The notes under the pieces are model-generated. The model was given only the letters and a program-made list of their open reading frames with translations. It made no database searches and was not told the origin of the DNA. Both the position numbers and the translations under genes were made by a program. Shown one piece after another: positions 13,130 to 23,439 of a DNA stretch of 64,000 nucleotides (the first letter of the stretch is position 1; every line of letters starts with the position of its first letter). Origin of the DNA: Paenibacillus methanolicus (lineage in GTDB: Bacteria > Bacillota > Bacilli > Paenibacillales > Paenibacillaceae); assembly GCF_008124765.1 (NCBI RefSeq), contig NZ_VNHS01000004.1:248001-312000 (forward strand). Direction: 5' to 3'.

Positions 13130-13165
13130 AACAGACACTCTCGCGGGCAGCGGGAAGTGTCTGTT
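13130..13165. terminator. terminator between glgC and the convergent small gene
   Basis: AACAGACACT and AGTGTCTGTT form a perfect 10-bp stem with a 16-nt loop, followed by TGCGTTT on the plus strand. Confidence 0.65.
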
Positions 13166-13180
13166 TGCGTTTGGCGGCAG

Positions 13181-13555
13181 TTATATGCCCCAGCGCAGCG
13201 TCATGCGCAGCGAACAGTCGTCGGCCTCGAGCGTGAACGTGACCCCGGTCGGCGTGTAGGACGTATGGATGGGCGTGTCGGAACCGACGCCCTTCAGCAT
13301 GGTGTCCACGGTCTCTTGCTTGCCTTCTTGCGAGGCGCTCATCAATTGGTGCGCGAACCCGTGATCGCTGAGCTTCTTCAGCAGCAGGGAGCCGTCGCTC
13401 ATCAGCTTGGAGAAGCTGCCGACCGAGGCTTCGAATATCTTCGTGTCGACCGGGGGGAATGCCCGTAAGCCGGCCGGATGGAGCGCGGCGGAAGGGGCAG
13501 CGGGATAAGGCTGGCCATAGGGATGATACAAGTAAGAGGAATGATAATAATACAC
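13181..13555 (-). CDS. conserved hypothetical small protein
   Basis: A 124-residue protein. An N-terminal Tyr/Pro-rich tail (HPYGQPYPAAP) precedes a folded region beginning VDTKIFEASVGSFSKLM, containing GFAHQLMSASQEGKQETVDTML, and ending in a beta-rich stretch (TPTGVTFTLEADDCSLRMTLRW). The composition is that of a real protein, and it resembles small uncharacterised Bacillales proteins. The start is assumed to be GTG at 13555; the ribosome site is weak, so the tail could be shorter. No function is assigned. Confidence 0.68.
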   Translation of the reverse strand: MYYYHSSYLYHPYGQPYPAAPSAALHPAGLRAFPPVDTKIFEASVGSFSKLMSDGSLLLKKLSDHGFAHQLMSASQEGKQETVDTMLKGVGSDTPIHTSYTPTGVTFTLEADDCSLRMTLRWGI

Positions 13556-13701
13556 GTCAGCACCGCCGTTACATTGGGATTCGTTTTGCTATCCCATGGT
13601 ATGTAGGCGGCCGCGGAGGCGTGCATGGCCGGGCGGGGCGCCTCGGCCCGTAAGTACTTCCCGGCGCGGCACTCGACCGCAATCGCCCCCACAGTCAAAG
13701 A

Positions 13702-13728
13702 CCGCCGGCGCGATTCCCGCGCCGGCGG
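13702..13728 (-). terminator. terminator of the phosphonate cluster
   Basis: An 11-bp perfect GC stem (CCGCCGGCGCG and complement) with a 5-nt loop, followed on the minus strand by TCTTTG. It lies 30 bp beyond the phnS stop codon. Confidence 0.65.
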
Positions 13729-13759
13729 CCGTTGCCTATGCGTATTATGCGCCCGAACC

Positions 13760-14893
13760 TTACGATTTCGGCTCGCTCTTGCCGTCGTAACGCTTCGTCC
13801 ACTCGGCGAGAATCGCGTCGCGGTCTTTCGCCGCCTGCTGCAGATCGTATTTGATCAGCTGGTCCAGCGGGTTTTTCGTGTAGCCTTCGGGGATCGCCGC
13901 GCCTTCGCCGCCGACCGCGACGATCGCGTAGTTCTTGTTGTATTCCTTCATCGCGTCGTCGGTGATCGCCCAGTCGAGGAAGTCCTTGGCGACCTGCTTG
14001 ATCGCGTCCTTCTTCACGAGCGCGTTCGCCTCCACGTCCCAGCCGGAGCCTTCGGTCGGGAACACGGCTTCGACCGGCGAGCCGCCGCTCTTCTCCTTGA
14101 TGGCGCGGTAGCCGAACGAGATGCCGATCGGGTATTCGCCCGTGCCCGCCATCTTGGCCGGTTTGGAGCCGGAATGGGTGTACATGCCGATATTCGCATG
14201 CAGCTTGTCCAAGTACGCCCACGCCGCATCGGCGCCTTTCAGCTGCACCAGACCCGACACGGTCAGGAAGCCCGTGCCGGAAGAAGCGGGATTCGGCATG
14301 GTGATGAGCCCTTTATACTCCGGCTTCAGCAGATCCTCGTACGATTGCGGAATCGCGATTCCTTTCTTCTCCAGCTCGACCGTATTGACCGCGATCGCCG
14401 TCTCCCAAGCGTCGATGCCGACCCAGTGCGCCGGATCCGCGCTGTCCTTGAACGACGCGTTCACGCGCTCGATGCCCTTCGGCGAATACGGCTCGATCAT
14501 GCCGTTCTGATCCAGGACGAGCAAGCTCGTCGCGGCCGTGCCCCAGACGACGTCGGCTTGCGGGTTGTCCTTCTCCGCGAGCAGTTTCGCCGTGATGATG
14601 CCGGTCGAATCGCGCACGATGTTCAGCTTCACGTCCGGATGCTGGGCTTTCCAAGTCGCCAGGTAAGCCTCGATCTGATCATCCTCGAGCGCGGTGTAAA
14701 TCGTCAGCTCCTTGCTCTGCGTATCGACGCCGGCATTGGCGCCGTCGGTGCCGCTCGCCGCGCCGTTCGTCTCGCCGGCTGCCGTGCTTCCTTCGTTCCC
14801 GTTGTTGCCGGCGTTATTGGCCGTGCTTCCGCAAGCAGTCAGCGCGATCAGGACGATCAGCAGCAGCAGCGCGGTCAAACCACGTTTTTTCAT
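13760..14893 (-). CDS. phnS: 2-aminoethylphosphonate ABC transporter substrate-binding lipoprotein
   Basis: A 377-residue type II periplasmic-binding-fold protein. A Lys-Arg signal peptide ends in the lipobox LTAC, so it is tethered to the outer face of the membrane. A short Asn/Gly/Thr-rich linker precedes the binding domain ([50 protein letters not shown]), the pattern of the putative AEP-binding family. ATG at 14893 is chosen because GGGGAGC lies just upstream; an in-frame GTG at 14926 has none. It is separated from phnT and the permease by phnX, phnW, an oxidoreductase and the regulator, and it has its own promoter region. Confidence 0.85.
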   Translation of the reverse strand: MKKRGLTALLLLIVLIALTACGSTANNAGNNGNEGSTAAGETNGAASGTDGANAGVDTQSKELTIYTALEDDQIEAYLATWKAQHPDVKLNIVRDSTGIITAKLLAEKDNPQADVVWGTAATSLLVLDQNGMIEPYSPKGIERVNASFKDSADPAHWVGIDAWETAIAVNTVELEKKGIAIPQSYEDLLKPEYKGLITMPNPASSGTGFLTVSGLVQLKGADAAWAYLDKLHANIGMYTHSGSKPAKMAGTGEYPIGISFGYRAIKEKSGGSPVEAVFPTEGSGWDVEANALVKKDAIKQVAKDFLDWAITDDAMKEYNKNYAIVAVGGEGAAIPEGYTKNPLDQLIKYDLQQAAKDRDAILAEWTKRYDGKSEPKS

Positions 14894-14910
14894 TGGTTTC
14901 GCTCCCCATG

Positions 14911-14976
14911 AATTGTTATTCCTCACAATTCCTACTATAAAGTTGGTTCTTTAAACCAAGGTAAAATGCACGTAAA
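14911..14976 (-). promoter_or_regulatory. phnS promoter with operator palindromes and Pho-box-like repeat
   Basis: Reading toward phnS: TTTACG-N5-TTTACC (in 14976-14960) is a direct repeat with an 11-bp period like PhoP boxes. TTGGTTTAAAGAACCAA (14959-14943) is a palindrome. A TATAGT -10 lies at 14939-14934. AATTGTGAGGAATAACAATT (14930-14911) covers the expected start and closely resembles a lac-type operator. The direct repeat and a GGTT/AACC palindrome recur before phnT. Confidence 0.6.
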
Positions 14977-15008
14977 TAAATTGTGTTCTTTTGTGTTATG
15001 GTTGTAAT

Positions 15009-15809
15009 TCATTGTGATATCAGCGGGGGAGCAACCATCCAGTGGATGTCCTTCTCTTCCAGCCGGGCATGCCATTCTTTCGGCGGGGCGACGTCGCTGA
15101 CGACGATGTCCACCTCTTCGAGGCCGGCGATGCGGCAGTAATGGTTCGTGCCGATCTTGGTATGGTCGGCGAGCACGATCGACTGCTTGGCATGCTTCAT
15201 GAACGTGCGGGATAGCATGGCGCGCTCGTCCTCGTAGGCGGTGACGCCTCCGTCGATCTGCAGGCCGTCGGCGACGAGGAAGGCTTTGTCCACGTGAAAA
15301 TGGCTCATGAAGTGAATGGCGAGCGAACCGGAGGTGCGGTAATGCTTCGTGTTGACGCGCCCGCCGATTAGCACGACGTCCCCGTCGAACACGCCGCGGT
15401 TGCGGTAGCCGATCAGCAGATTGAGCGTATGGACGCTCGTCACGAGCACGGTCAGTCCTTTGCGCATGACGAGGGTGTCGATCATCTTGAGCGTCGTGGT
15501 GCCGTCGTCGAGCACGATCGTCTCCCGGTCCTGGATGAGCGACGCGGCCGCGTGGCCGATGCGCCGTTTCTCCTCCGCCTGCAGCACTTCGCGCTGGACG
15601 TAGGCCGGCTCCTCGCGTTCGACGTTGATTTTGACCGCGCCGCCGTAGACGCGCTTCAGCTTCGACTCGCTCTCGAGCTCCTCTAGATAACGGCGCACCG
15701 TCTCGGAGGACACCTCCAACGTGGCGACGAGCTCCGGCGTGCGCACCTTGCCCTGCAGCTGCAGCATGTTCAAAATAATTTGTTTGCGTTCTTCTCCCGC
15801 TAAGGACAT
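15009..15809 (-). CDS. DeoR-family transcriptional regulator
   Basis: A 266-residue repressor. The N-terminal winged helix (ERKQIILNMLQLQGKVRTPELVATLEVSSETVRRYL) and the DeoR effector domain (DDGTTTLKMIDTL, LIGGRVN, DKAFLVADGLQIDGGVTAYEDE, VLADHTKIG) are complete. DeoR proteins usually bind phosphorylated sugars; inside an AEP cluster the ligand may instead be AEP or phosphonoacetaldehyde, which is inference. AGGAGCGAG precedes ATG 15809. It begins 36 bp after the oxidoreductase stop, so it is probably cotranscribed and regulates both phn promoters. Confidence 0.9.
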   Translation of the reverse strand: MSLAGEERKQIILNMLQLQGKVRTPELVATLEVSSETVRRYLEELESESKLKRVYGGAVKINVEREEPAYVQREVLQAEEKRRIGHAAASLIQDRETIVLDDGTTTLKMIDTLVMRKGLTVLVTSVHTLNLLIGYRNRGVFDGDVVLIGGRVNTKHYRTSGSLAIHFMSHFHVDKAFLVADGLQIDGGVTAYEDERAMLSRTFMKHAKQSIVLADHTKIGTNHYCRIAGLEEVDIVVSDVAPPKEWHARLEEKDIHWMVAPPLISQ

Positions 15810-15845
15810 GGCTTCTCGCTCCTATTTCAATTAATGGGCAGGCGT

Positions 15846-17015
15846 CTACAGCGACTCGATCGTCTCGTGGATTTGAATATCCCGCTTGCGCAGCGCTTCG
15901 AAAATAACCCGCGGCTCGAACGCCTCCTCCGGCGTCGCGATGCCCGGACGGTTCGCGCGCAGCGTCTCGCCCTTGGCGATCAGCTCGGTCGCGATGGCGA
16001 GAGGAATGCCGACGTTGCGGGTATACGCCCGCAGTCCTTCCCAGCCGAGGACCGAGCCGTCCGAGCTCGGATGCGTATGGGTCAGCGTGTGGCGCATGAG
16101 GCGGCCGTCGGCGATGCCGGTCACCTCGACGTGGAGCGCGTAGCCGTACAGCTCGGTCGCGCTGCCTTCCGGCGCGTCGCATAGGTAGGCGCCGATCGCG
16201 TCCATGATGCCGATCTCCGTGTCGCCGATGGTGATTTTGTCATTCCGCATGAAGCCGTATTCGTAGAGGGCGCGCACCAAGCGCATGTTCTGCTGCGGCC
16301 ACGTGCCGCGCACCTCGATCAGGCGCACGCCCTTGGCCTCAAGCGCTGCGGCAAGCGTCCGCGTCTCGGCATGCGGAATGATGTATTGGACCGCCGTGCC
16401 GTACGGCTCGGGCAGCTCGATCTCGCGGGGACGGGCGAACGGCGGTACTTGAATGAAAGCGCCGTTCTCGTACACGACGCGGCCCGGCAGCTCCGGATCG
16501 TATTCATAGGTCGTCGTCTCGGCAATAGACTTCGAGAAGGCGATGGGGCGGTAGGAGCCGTGGCTGACGCGCACTTCGTGCACCTCGTCCAGCTGATTGG
16601 CCGCGTGCATCGCCATCATTTGCGTGACGCCCGGCGTCATGCCGAAGCCCGGCAGACAGGTGCGTCCATTGCGGACGAAGCCGTCCTGGCTGCGGTCCTC
16701 GTCGCCGAAGCCGTTCAAGTTGATGCCGTGGCAGCCGGCTTCGGCGATGCAGGCGGTGGACAGGCCGTTCAGCGTGATGGTCGTGCCGTCCATGACGATA
16801 TCGTAGCCGCGCAGCTGGGCGACGGTCGCCTCATGATCGCGCACGTTCACCCGCACGACGTCGACGCGGGGATCGTTCAGCTCGTCCGCGACGCGCTGCG
16901 CCTCTTCCACGTTATAATCGCCGATCGTAATGCGTTCGAATTCGGAATGTTGAACCAGATCGAGCACCGCTTCGCGGCAGATGCGGCCCGCGCCGCCTAG
17001 ACAGAACACTTTCAT
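15846..17015 (-). CDS. saccharopine-dehydrogenase-like oxidoreductase of the phosphonate cluster
   Basis: A 389-residue protein with an N-terminal Rossmann fold (MKVFCLGGAGRICREAVLDL, then ITIGDYNVEEAQRVADEL) and a catalytic region with GINLNGFGDED, LPGFGMTPGVTQMMA and HVEVTGIADG, as in saccharopine or carboxynorspermidine dehydrogenases. That superfamily forms or splits N-(carboxyalkyl) amines with NAD(P)H. It lies 73 bp after phnW, before the regulator, and GAGAGGGG precedes ATG 17015. The known AEP-to-acetaldehyde route (PhnW, PhnX) does not need it, so it may feed N-substituted AEP into the pathway or process a product. The function is unproven. Confidence 0.82.
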   Translation of the reverse strand: MKVFCLGGAGRICREAVLDLVQHSEFERITIGDYNVEEAQRVADELNDPRVDVVRVNVRDHEATVAQLRGYDIVMDGTTITLNGLSTACIAEAGCHGINLNGFGDEDRSQDGFVRNGRTCLPGFGMTPGVTQMMAMHAANQLDEVHEVRVSHGSYRPIAFSKSIAETTTYEYDPELPGRVVYENGAFIQVPPFARPREIELPEPYGTAVQYIIPHAETRTLAAALEAKGVRLIEVRGTWPQQNMRLVRALYEYGFMRNDKITIGDTEIGIMDAIGAYLCDAPEGSATELYGYALHVEVTGIADGRLMRHTLTHTHPSSDGSVLGWEGLRAYTRNVGIPLAIATELIAKGETLRANRPGIATPEEAFEPRVIFEALRKRDIQIHETIESL

Positions 17016-17088
17016 GGATCGTTAAGCCCCTCTCGGAAAATGGTATGCGGTTGTCATTTCGGAAGCGGTAACGGCGTGCGGCCGGTGC

Positions 17089-18261
17089 CTACGCGCGGCC
17101 GGCTTCGGCCATTCGGCGCTGCACCGCCTCTGTCAGTCGAACCATGTCGCCTGGCTGCACGTCGCCGATGCTGCCGATCCGGAACGTGTCGGCGGCCGAA
17201 ATTTTGCCCGGGTAGATAACGAACCCTTCGGACTTTAAGTCGCCGTAGAAGGAGGCGAAGTCGAATTCGACTTCGCCCTGTTCCGGATAGCGGAACGCCG
17301 TAATGATCGGCGACTGCCACGAGGCGGGCAGGAGCGGCGCGAAGCCGGCCTGCGCCATGCCCGCGGCGAGCGCGCGCTGGTTATCCGTATAACGGCGGTG
17401 GCGCGCTTCGATGCCTCCCTCTTCCTCGAGCTCGATCAGCGCCTGATCGAACGCGCGGACGACGTGCGTCGGCGAGGTGTAGCGCCATTTGCCGCCCTGC
17501 TGCTCCATCGTGAGCCATTGGTCGTACAGGTCGAGCGACAGCGAGCGGGCGTTGTCGCCGCATGCCTCGATGACGTCGCGCTTGACGAGGACGAAGCCGA
17601 AGCCGGGCACGCCCTGGATGCATTTGTTGCTGCTGCTGATGAGCCAGTCGATATCGAGCGCCGCCATGTCGAGCGGCACGCCGCCGAAGCTGCTCATCGC
17701 GTCGACGATGAAGACGCGGCCATGGCGCTTGACGACGGCGGCAATCTCCTCGAGCGGGTTGAGGATGCCCGTCGTCGTCTCGCAGTGGACGAGCGCGACG
17801 TGCGTAATGGACGGATCGGCGGACAGCGCCGCGTCGAGCGCGCGCGGGTCGGCCTGCGCCACCTCGCCGAACGCGACGGCGGCATGGTCGATGCCGAGGC
17901 GTTCGGCGATCTGGACGATGCGGTCGCCGTATGCGCCGTTTGTCAGCACGGCGAGCTTGCCGCCTTGACGCGGAAGCGCCGTGCCGATCGTCGCTTCGAC
18001 GCTGAACGTGCCGCTGCCCTGCATGAGCACCGTCGTATAGCGAGACGGATCGGACGGGGCGGCGAGCGCCGTAAGACGGCTGCGTATCGACTGCACGAGC
18101 GCGTTGTATTCTTTATCCCACGTGCACCAGTCGCGGAGCATGGCGCCCTTCACGGACGCGGTCGTGCTAAGCGGGCCGGGCGTGAGCAGCAGGTACGGAT
18201 TCTGGACGGACAAGGCCGCGTCATCTTGGCGGACGGCCGCGGAGGCAGGCTGCTGGCTCAT
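17089..18261 (-). CDS. phnW: 2-aminoethylphosphonate--pyruvate transaminase
   Basis: A 390-residue PLP-dependent class V aminotransferase converting AEP plus pyruvate to phosphonoacetaldehyde plus alanine. Typical segments are [58 protein letters not shown] and the PLP lysine in [16 protein letters not shown]. The N terminus has about 20 extra residues compared with most family members. The ATG overlaps the phnX stop codon (ATGA), showing translational coupling with the next step of the pathway. Confidence 0.95.
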   Translation of the reverse strand: MSQQPASAAVRQDDAALSVQNPYLLLTPGPLSTTASVKGAMLRDWCTWDKEYNALVQSIRSRLTALAAPSDPSRYTTVLMQGSGTFSVEATIGTALPRQGGKLAVLTNGAYGDRIVQIAERLGIDHAAVAFGEVAQADPRALDAALSADPSITHVALVHCETTTGILNPLEEIAAVVKRHGRVFIVDAMSSFGGVPLDMAALDIDWLISSSNKCIQGVPGFGFVLVKRDVIEACGDNARSLSLDLYDQWLTMEQQGGKWRYTSPTHVVRAFDQALIELEEEGGIEARHRRYTDNQRALAAGMAQAGFAPLLPASWQSPIITAFRYPEQGEVEFDFASFYGDLKSEGFVIYPGKISAADTFRIGSIGDVQPGDMVRLTEAVQRRMAEAGRA

Positions 18262-19058
18262 GGACGTTCCCCCTTTGCCAAGCGGGCTTCGATGGCCGGG
18301 AACAAGCGGTCGAGTTCGCCGATCTCGCGAATAATGTAGTGCGCGCCAGCAGCCGTCAGCCGTGCCGCGATGTCGTTGAACAACCGCTCGCGTTCAAGGG
18401 CGTCCAGCGCTTCGGTCTGCGCTTGCGACAAGCCGAGCTCGTTGCCGCCGAAGACGACGCCGACGGTCCAGACGCCCGCCGCGCGGCCTTCCTGCATGTC
18501 GGCTTCCGTGTCGCCGCATTTGACGACCGCGTGCATCGGATAGACGCCGAGCGCTTCGGCATTGCGCAGCAGCATCCACGGATGCGGGCGGCCGCCGCCC
18601 GGCGTCTCGTCCGGCGTGACGGACGAGTCCGGCGCATAGCCGCGCCGCGCCGCCTCGGGCATCAGAAGGTCCATCATCGGCCGGGTATAGCCGGTCGTCG
18701 TGCCGATCTTAATGCCCGCGGCCCGCAGACGGTCGACCAGGGCGAGCGCGCCCGGCACCGGCTCGGCGAAATCGCGGACGATCGACAGCAGCGCCGGTTC
18801 GAAGGCGGCGTACAGCTCTTGCACGTCGGCTTCGCTCGCCGGCGCGCCGTATCGGCCGGTCCAGGCTTCGCGCACCGCCGGCTGGGCGCAAATATCGCGC
18901 AGGTGGTCGATTTTCATCCGGCCCATCGGCTTGCGGATGTCCGCGTCGGAGACGGCGACGCCGCGCTCCTCGAACAGTTTGCGGAACGCGGCGACCGGCG
19001 CGAAGCTTCCGTAGTCGACCATCGTGCCGGCCCAATCTAACATGACGGCTTGAATCAT
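18258..19058 (-). CDS. phnX: phosphonoacetaldehyde hydrolase (phosphonatase)
   Basis: A 266-residue HAD-family enzyme splitting phosphonoacetaldehyde into acetaldehyde and phosphate. The nucleophile Asp8 is in [11 protein letters not shown], and the Schiff-base lysine is Lys49 in [39 protein letters not shown] and [13 protein letters not shown] closely follow the well-studied B. cereus enzyme. TAGGAGG precedes the ATG. It overlaps phnW by four bases. Confidence 0.95.
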   Translation of the reverse strand: MIQAVMLDWAGTMVDYGSFAPVAAFRKLFEERGVAVSDADIRKPMGRMKIDHLRDICAQPAVREAWTGRYGAPASEADVQELYAAFEPALLSIVRDFAEPVPGALALVDRLRAAGIKIGTTTGYTRPMMDLLMPEAARRGYAPDSSVTPDETPGGGRPHPWMLLRNAEALGVYPMHAVVKCGDTEADMQEGRAAGVWTVGVVFGGNELGLSQAQTEALDALERERLFNDIAARLTAAGAHYIIREIGELDRLFPAIEARLAKGERP

Positions 19059-19155
19059 AGTGAGTTCCTCCTAGGGATTGAGTATGGGAATGCCTTATAA
19101 ATGTTGTGATGTCGAGCAAGCAGTTGGCCCGCAGGCAGGTCCGGAAGGCGGCCGT

Positions 19156-20906
19156 CTAGCGGCTGCGCCACCCCGAGGTCCGCTTGCGCAGCAGCGCGGA
19201 GACGGCCTCGTAGGCTAGCCGCGCCAGCAAGTTCGCGGCGACGATGAGCACCGACATGGCGGCGGCTTTGGCCGTGTCTCCGGCGTCGTCCATGCCGACG
19301 ATGGCGACGGAGGCGAGCTTCAGGTCGGCCCCGTATAGGAAAATGACGGCCGATACGGTGACCATGGCGTTCACGAAGAAGTACACCAGCATCTCGAGAA
19401 TCGCCGGCAGCGATAGCGGCAGGGCGATGCGGACGAAGAAACGCGGCCACGAAACGTTCAGCGACGCGGAGACGTGCGCGAATTCCTTGTCCATCATCTT
19501 GAGCGACGTCGTGGCCGTCATGAACGGCACCGAGTAGAAGTGCGCGACGTTGGCCAGCACGAGCACGGCCATCGTGCCGTACAGGGCGTGCAGCGGATTC
19601 GCCGGGTCGTTGAAGAAGAAGATGTACGCGAGACCGATGGCCAGCCCCGGCAGCGCCAGCGGCACGATCGCCAGGAAGTAGCTGGCTTGGCGAATCGCGC
19701 GCAGAATCCGGATGTTCTCGATCATGTAAGCGGCGGCGAACGTGATGAACGTGCCGGCGAGCGCGGTCCAGGCCGCCATCCGAACGCTGTTCCAGAACGG
19801 GGTAAGCCCGCCTGCCGCCGCGTCCGCGAACTCGTATTTGGCCAACGTGAGCGTAAGATTGTACGGCCACGCCTTCACGAGCGACGCCATGACGACCGCG
19901 CCGAGCAGCAGCAGCATGGCCAGCGCGATCAGCGAGGCGTACGAATGGGCGAGCGCGTTGCGCAGCCGCCCCGGCCGAACGGCATACGGCGTGGAGCGCG
20001 AGGTGACGTACGCCTGCTGCTTGCGCGACGCGATGCGGTCGATGATGAACGCCGCGACGGCGGGCAGCGACAGGACGATGCTGACGACGGCGCCGAGCGC
20101 CATGTTCTGCTGGCCGATGACCTGCTTGAACATGTCGGTCGCCAGCACGTTGTATGGGCCGCCGACGACCTTCGGCGCGCCGAAGTCGGTGAAGCTGAGC
20201 GTCGCGCAGACGATAATGGCGCTGATAAGCCCGTATTTGACCGAAGGCAGCGTCACCGTCAGCAGCTGGCGAAGCTTGCCCGCCCCGAGCGTCTCCGATG
20301 CCTCGTACAACCGGTAATCGCTAATGGCGAGCGCGGCCGACAAGATGAGGAACGCCTGCGGGAACGTGTAGATGACCTCCGCCATGATGATGCCGACCTT
20401 GCCGTACAGCGGAATGCGCAGCTCGAACGGCAGCCACCCGAACAAGCCGGTGGAGATCGCGCCCTGATTCCCGAACAAGTAGACGAGTCCGATGCCGTGC
20501 ATCATGGTCGGCGCGAACAGCGGGAGCAGCGCCATCGCTTTGTAGACGGATTTGCCCCGAATGTCCGTGCGCGTCAGCGCGTAGGCCAGCAGGAAGGCGA
20601 GCGGCACGGCGATGACGGTCGTCATGAACGAGATGAATACCGTATTGCCCAGCGATTGCAGCAAGGCCGGCGATTCGAGATACGCCCGGAAATAGGACAG
20701 GCCGGCGAATTCGCCCTCCGGCGTCAGGAACGCCTGGCGGAACAGCGAGGCGAGCGGCAGCGCGACCAGCACCGTCATGCCGAGCAGCAGCAGGAGGAGC
20801 AGCATCGCCTGCAGCCATTCGGCGCGTCCCCACCGGCGTCGCCGGCGCGGTACGGCCGCGGCCGCGGTGCCGGACGGCTGGTAAGCGGCGGCTTCGAAAT
20901 CCGGCA

Positions 20907-20907
<1 letters not shown>
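19156..20907 (-). CDS. 2-aminoethylphosphonate ABC transporter permease (fused double permease)
   Basis: A 583-residue inner-membrane protein with about twelve helices and two binding-protein-dependent permease domains in one chain. The first half has the EAA-like loop around ASETLGAGKLRQLLTVTLPSVKYG; the second has HVSASLNVSWPRFFVRIALPLSLPAI. This FbpB/AfuB-like architecture is used by iron and AEP importers. The ATG overlaps the phnT stop codon by one base (TGATG). It pairs with the PhnT ATPase and the PhnS lipoprotein. Confidence 0.88.
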
Positions 20908-21950
<1,043 letters not shown>

Positions 21951-22088
21951 ATGCGCGCTTGCGACCTCCTTTGAAGTAATTGAGTTTCGAAACGGACGGG
22001 GCTTGACCGGAACGTGCCGCGCAGCCGGCTCCGGCGGTTGCCCAACCAACGTTGTTTGTGGGTTGCGTTGTGATTTGTCGATTATTTC

Positions 22089-22136
22089 TTGGTTGTACAA
22101 CCTCAGTGTAGGGGAGAAGTGTAAAACGAGCGTAAA
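22089..22136 (-). promoter_or_regulatory. phnT promoter with Pho-box-like repeat and GGTTGTACAACC palindrome
   Basis: On the minus strand TTTACG-N5-TTTACA (within 22136-22121) matches the phnS element in 13 of 16 positions. TACACT (10 bp further on) is a possible -10. The perfect 12-bp palindrome GGTTGTACAACC (22102-22091) lies at the expected transcription start. Confidence 0.6.
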
Positions 22137-22247
22137 CCTCATATTAAGATTGTGTGTTTTATTTTGTTTTGTTGTTTTATATTGATTTTAATTGGCGTTG
22201 AGAGTTCTCCGTCTGAAGACCGAGGCGAAAATCGGTGCCGGGGATGA

Positions 22248-22276
22248 TTGGCTGTCCGGCGCTTAAGGATTACAAT
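22248..22276 (+). promoter_or_regulatory. sigma-A promoter of the glycine-rich gene
   Basis: TTGGCT (22248-22253) and TACAAT (22271-22276) with a 17-bp spacer. Confidence 0.5.
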
Positions 22277-22312
22277 ACGAGTAAACGTTATTTGCGAGAG
22301 GGTGGCGCGCGC

Positions 22313-22840
22313 ATGTTTCAGTGGGGGCGTTTGAGCAGGTTCAAGCGGTATGGCGGACCTTGGAACGACGGGCAGGAAATCGATTATCAGTGGCCGGCGA
22401 CCGGATTCCCCATCGTGCGGATCCGGCTGGGCGGCATGCGGGGCGGCCGGCGCAAGGTGGCGGTCGGGCTGATTGCGATCGGCGACGTCGCCGTTGGACT
22501 GATCGCTCTGGGCGGCGTCAGCGTCGGCGTGCTTGCCTTCGGCGCGGTGGCGCTCGGCTGGGTGCTAGGTCTCGGCGCGGTCGCCGTCTCGAGCTTGGCG
22601 GGCGGCGCGGTCGCCATCGGCGAGTTGGCGGCAGGGGCGGTCGCGATCGGGAAATACGCGATGGGCGCGGTCGCGATCGGGGAGCAGGCCCTGGGGGCGG
22701 TTGCTATCGGCAAGCAGGTGCTCGGGGCGGTGGCGGTCGGCGAAACCGCCTACGGCGGCGTGGCCATTGGCGAGCACGGCTTCGGCATTCTGCCGTTCAC
22801 CGCGGATGTATTCAACTTTGTAAAAGGTTTATTTGACTAA
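22313..22840 (+). CDS. glycine-rich repeat protein (GAVAIG repeats)
   Basis: A 175-residue protein. After a polar head of about 45 residues (WGRLSRFKRYGGPWNDGQ) it consists of repeats on the pattern G-A-V-A-I-G-x-x-A-x, for example GAVAIGKYAMGAVAIGEQAL, about a dozen times, ending in an Asn/Phe-rich tail. The near-7-residue periodicity of small and aliphatic residues suggests a stacked beta-solenoid, possibly membrane-associated. GAGAGGGTGG precedes the ATG. A Crp-type regulator starts 20 bp downstream and is likely cotranscribed. Function is unknown. Confidence 0.8.
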   Translation: MFQWGRLSRFKRYGGPWNDGQEIDYQWPATGFPIVRIRLGGMRGGRRKVAVGLIAIGDVAVGLIALGGVSVGVLAFGAVALGWVLGLGAVAVSSLAGGAVAIGELAAGAVAIGKYAMGAVAIGEQALGAVAIGKQVLGAVAVGETAYGGVAIGEHGFGILPFTADVFNFVKGLFD

Positions 22841-22860
22841 CAGGATCGGGGCGAGCATGA

Positions 22861-23379
22861 ATGCGGCTTAACAAAGGCGAATCGCTGTTCCGGCAAGGCG
22901 AGGAAGGGCCGCTGTTTCGGATCGAGAGCGGCCTGCTCAAAGTGGTGCGCCTCCACCCGGACGGCGGCGCGTTCATCTTCAACATACTCACGCCCGGCGA
23001 AGTCATCCCCCACCATTCGCTGATCAGCCCCAAAGAATATCACGGCACCGCCATCGCGCTGACGACCTGCGAGGTGACGGCGATCCCGGCGGACGAGTGG
23101 TACGGCGGGATGGAGCGCGACCCGGCCCGTTACCGGGAGGCGGCGCTCCTCCTTCAGGCGAAGCTGCGGATGATGCAGCACCGCATCGACCAATTGACCG
23201 CGCTGGAGCCGGCGGAGAAGCTGGCCCGGCTGCAGGAATGGTTCGGCGCGTACGTGCAGGACGCGCCGCTCGGCGACCTGCTCACGCAAGAAGAGATCGG
23301 CCAGCTGCTCGGCCTTCGCCGCGAGACGGTGAACCGGCTGCTGCGCGCGAAGAAGCCGCAAGCGTCACGGGATACGTGA
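22861..23379 (+). CDS. short Crp/Fnr-family transcriptional regulator
   Basis: A 172-residue regulator, shorter than the usual 220 or so because the first strand of the cyclic-nucleotide-binding barrel is trimmed. The barrel (SLFRQGEEGPLFRIESGLLKVVRLHPDGGAFIFNILTPGEVI), dimerisation helix (LLLQAKLRMMQHRIDQLTAL) and helix-turn-helix (LLTQEEIGQLLGLRRETVNRLL) are present. It lacks the cysteine set that ligates the oxygen-sensing cluster of FNR (one Cys only). ATG at 22861 follows GGGGCGAGC. A TGTGA/TCACA palindrome upstream of hmp is a possible target. Confidence 0.88.
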   Translation: MRLNKGESLFRQGEEGPLFRIESGLLKVVRLHPDGGAFIFNILTPGEVIPHHSLISPKEYHGTAIALTTCEVTAIPADEWYGGMERDPARYREAALLLQAKLRMMQHRIDQLTALEPAEKLARLQEWFGAYVQDAPLGDLLTQEEIGQLLGLRRETVNRLLRAKKPQASRDT

Positions 23380-23396
23380 TGCTTGCGGCTTTTTTT
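23353..23396 (+). terminator. intrinsic terminator overlapping the end of the Crp gene
   Basis: AAGCCGCAAGC pairs with GCTTGCGGCTT, followed by a T-run. The 5' arm encodes the last codons of the regulator. Confidence 0.85.
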
Positions 23397-23439
23397 AATG
23401 TGTCTAGGGGAGGCGCAATAGTGGCGTGAAACGTGAAAC

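Noticed and set aside
21951-22142. N-terminal extension of phnT to ATG 22142
   Set aside because: The extension runs through the promoter, Pho-box-like repeat and palindrome. The ATPase family starts at [14 protein letters not shown].
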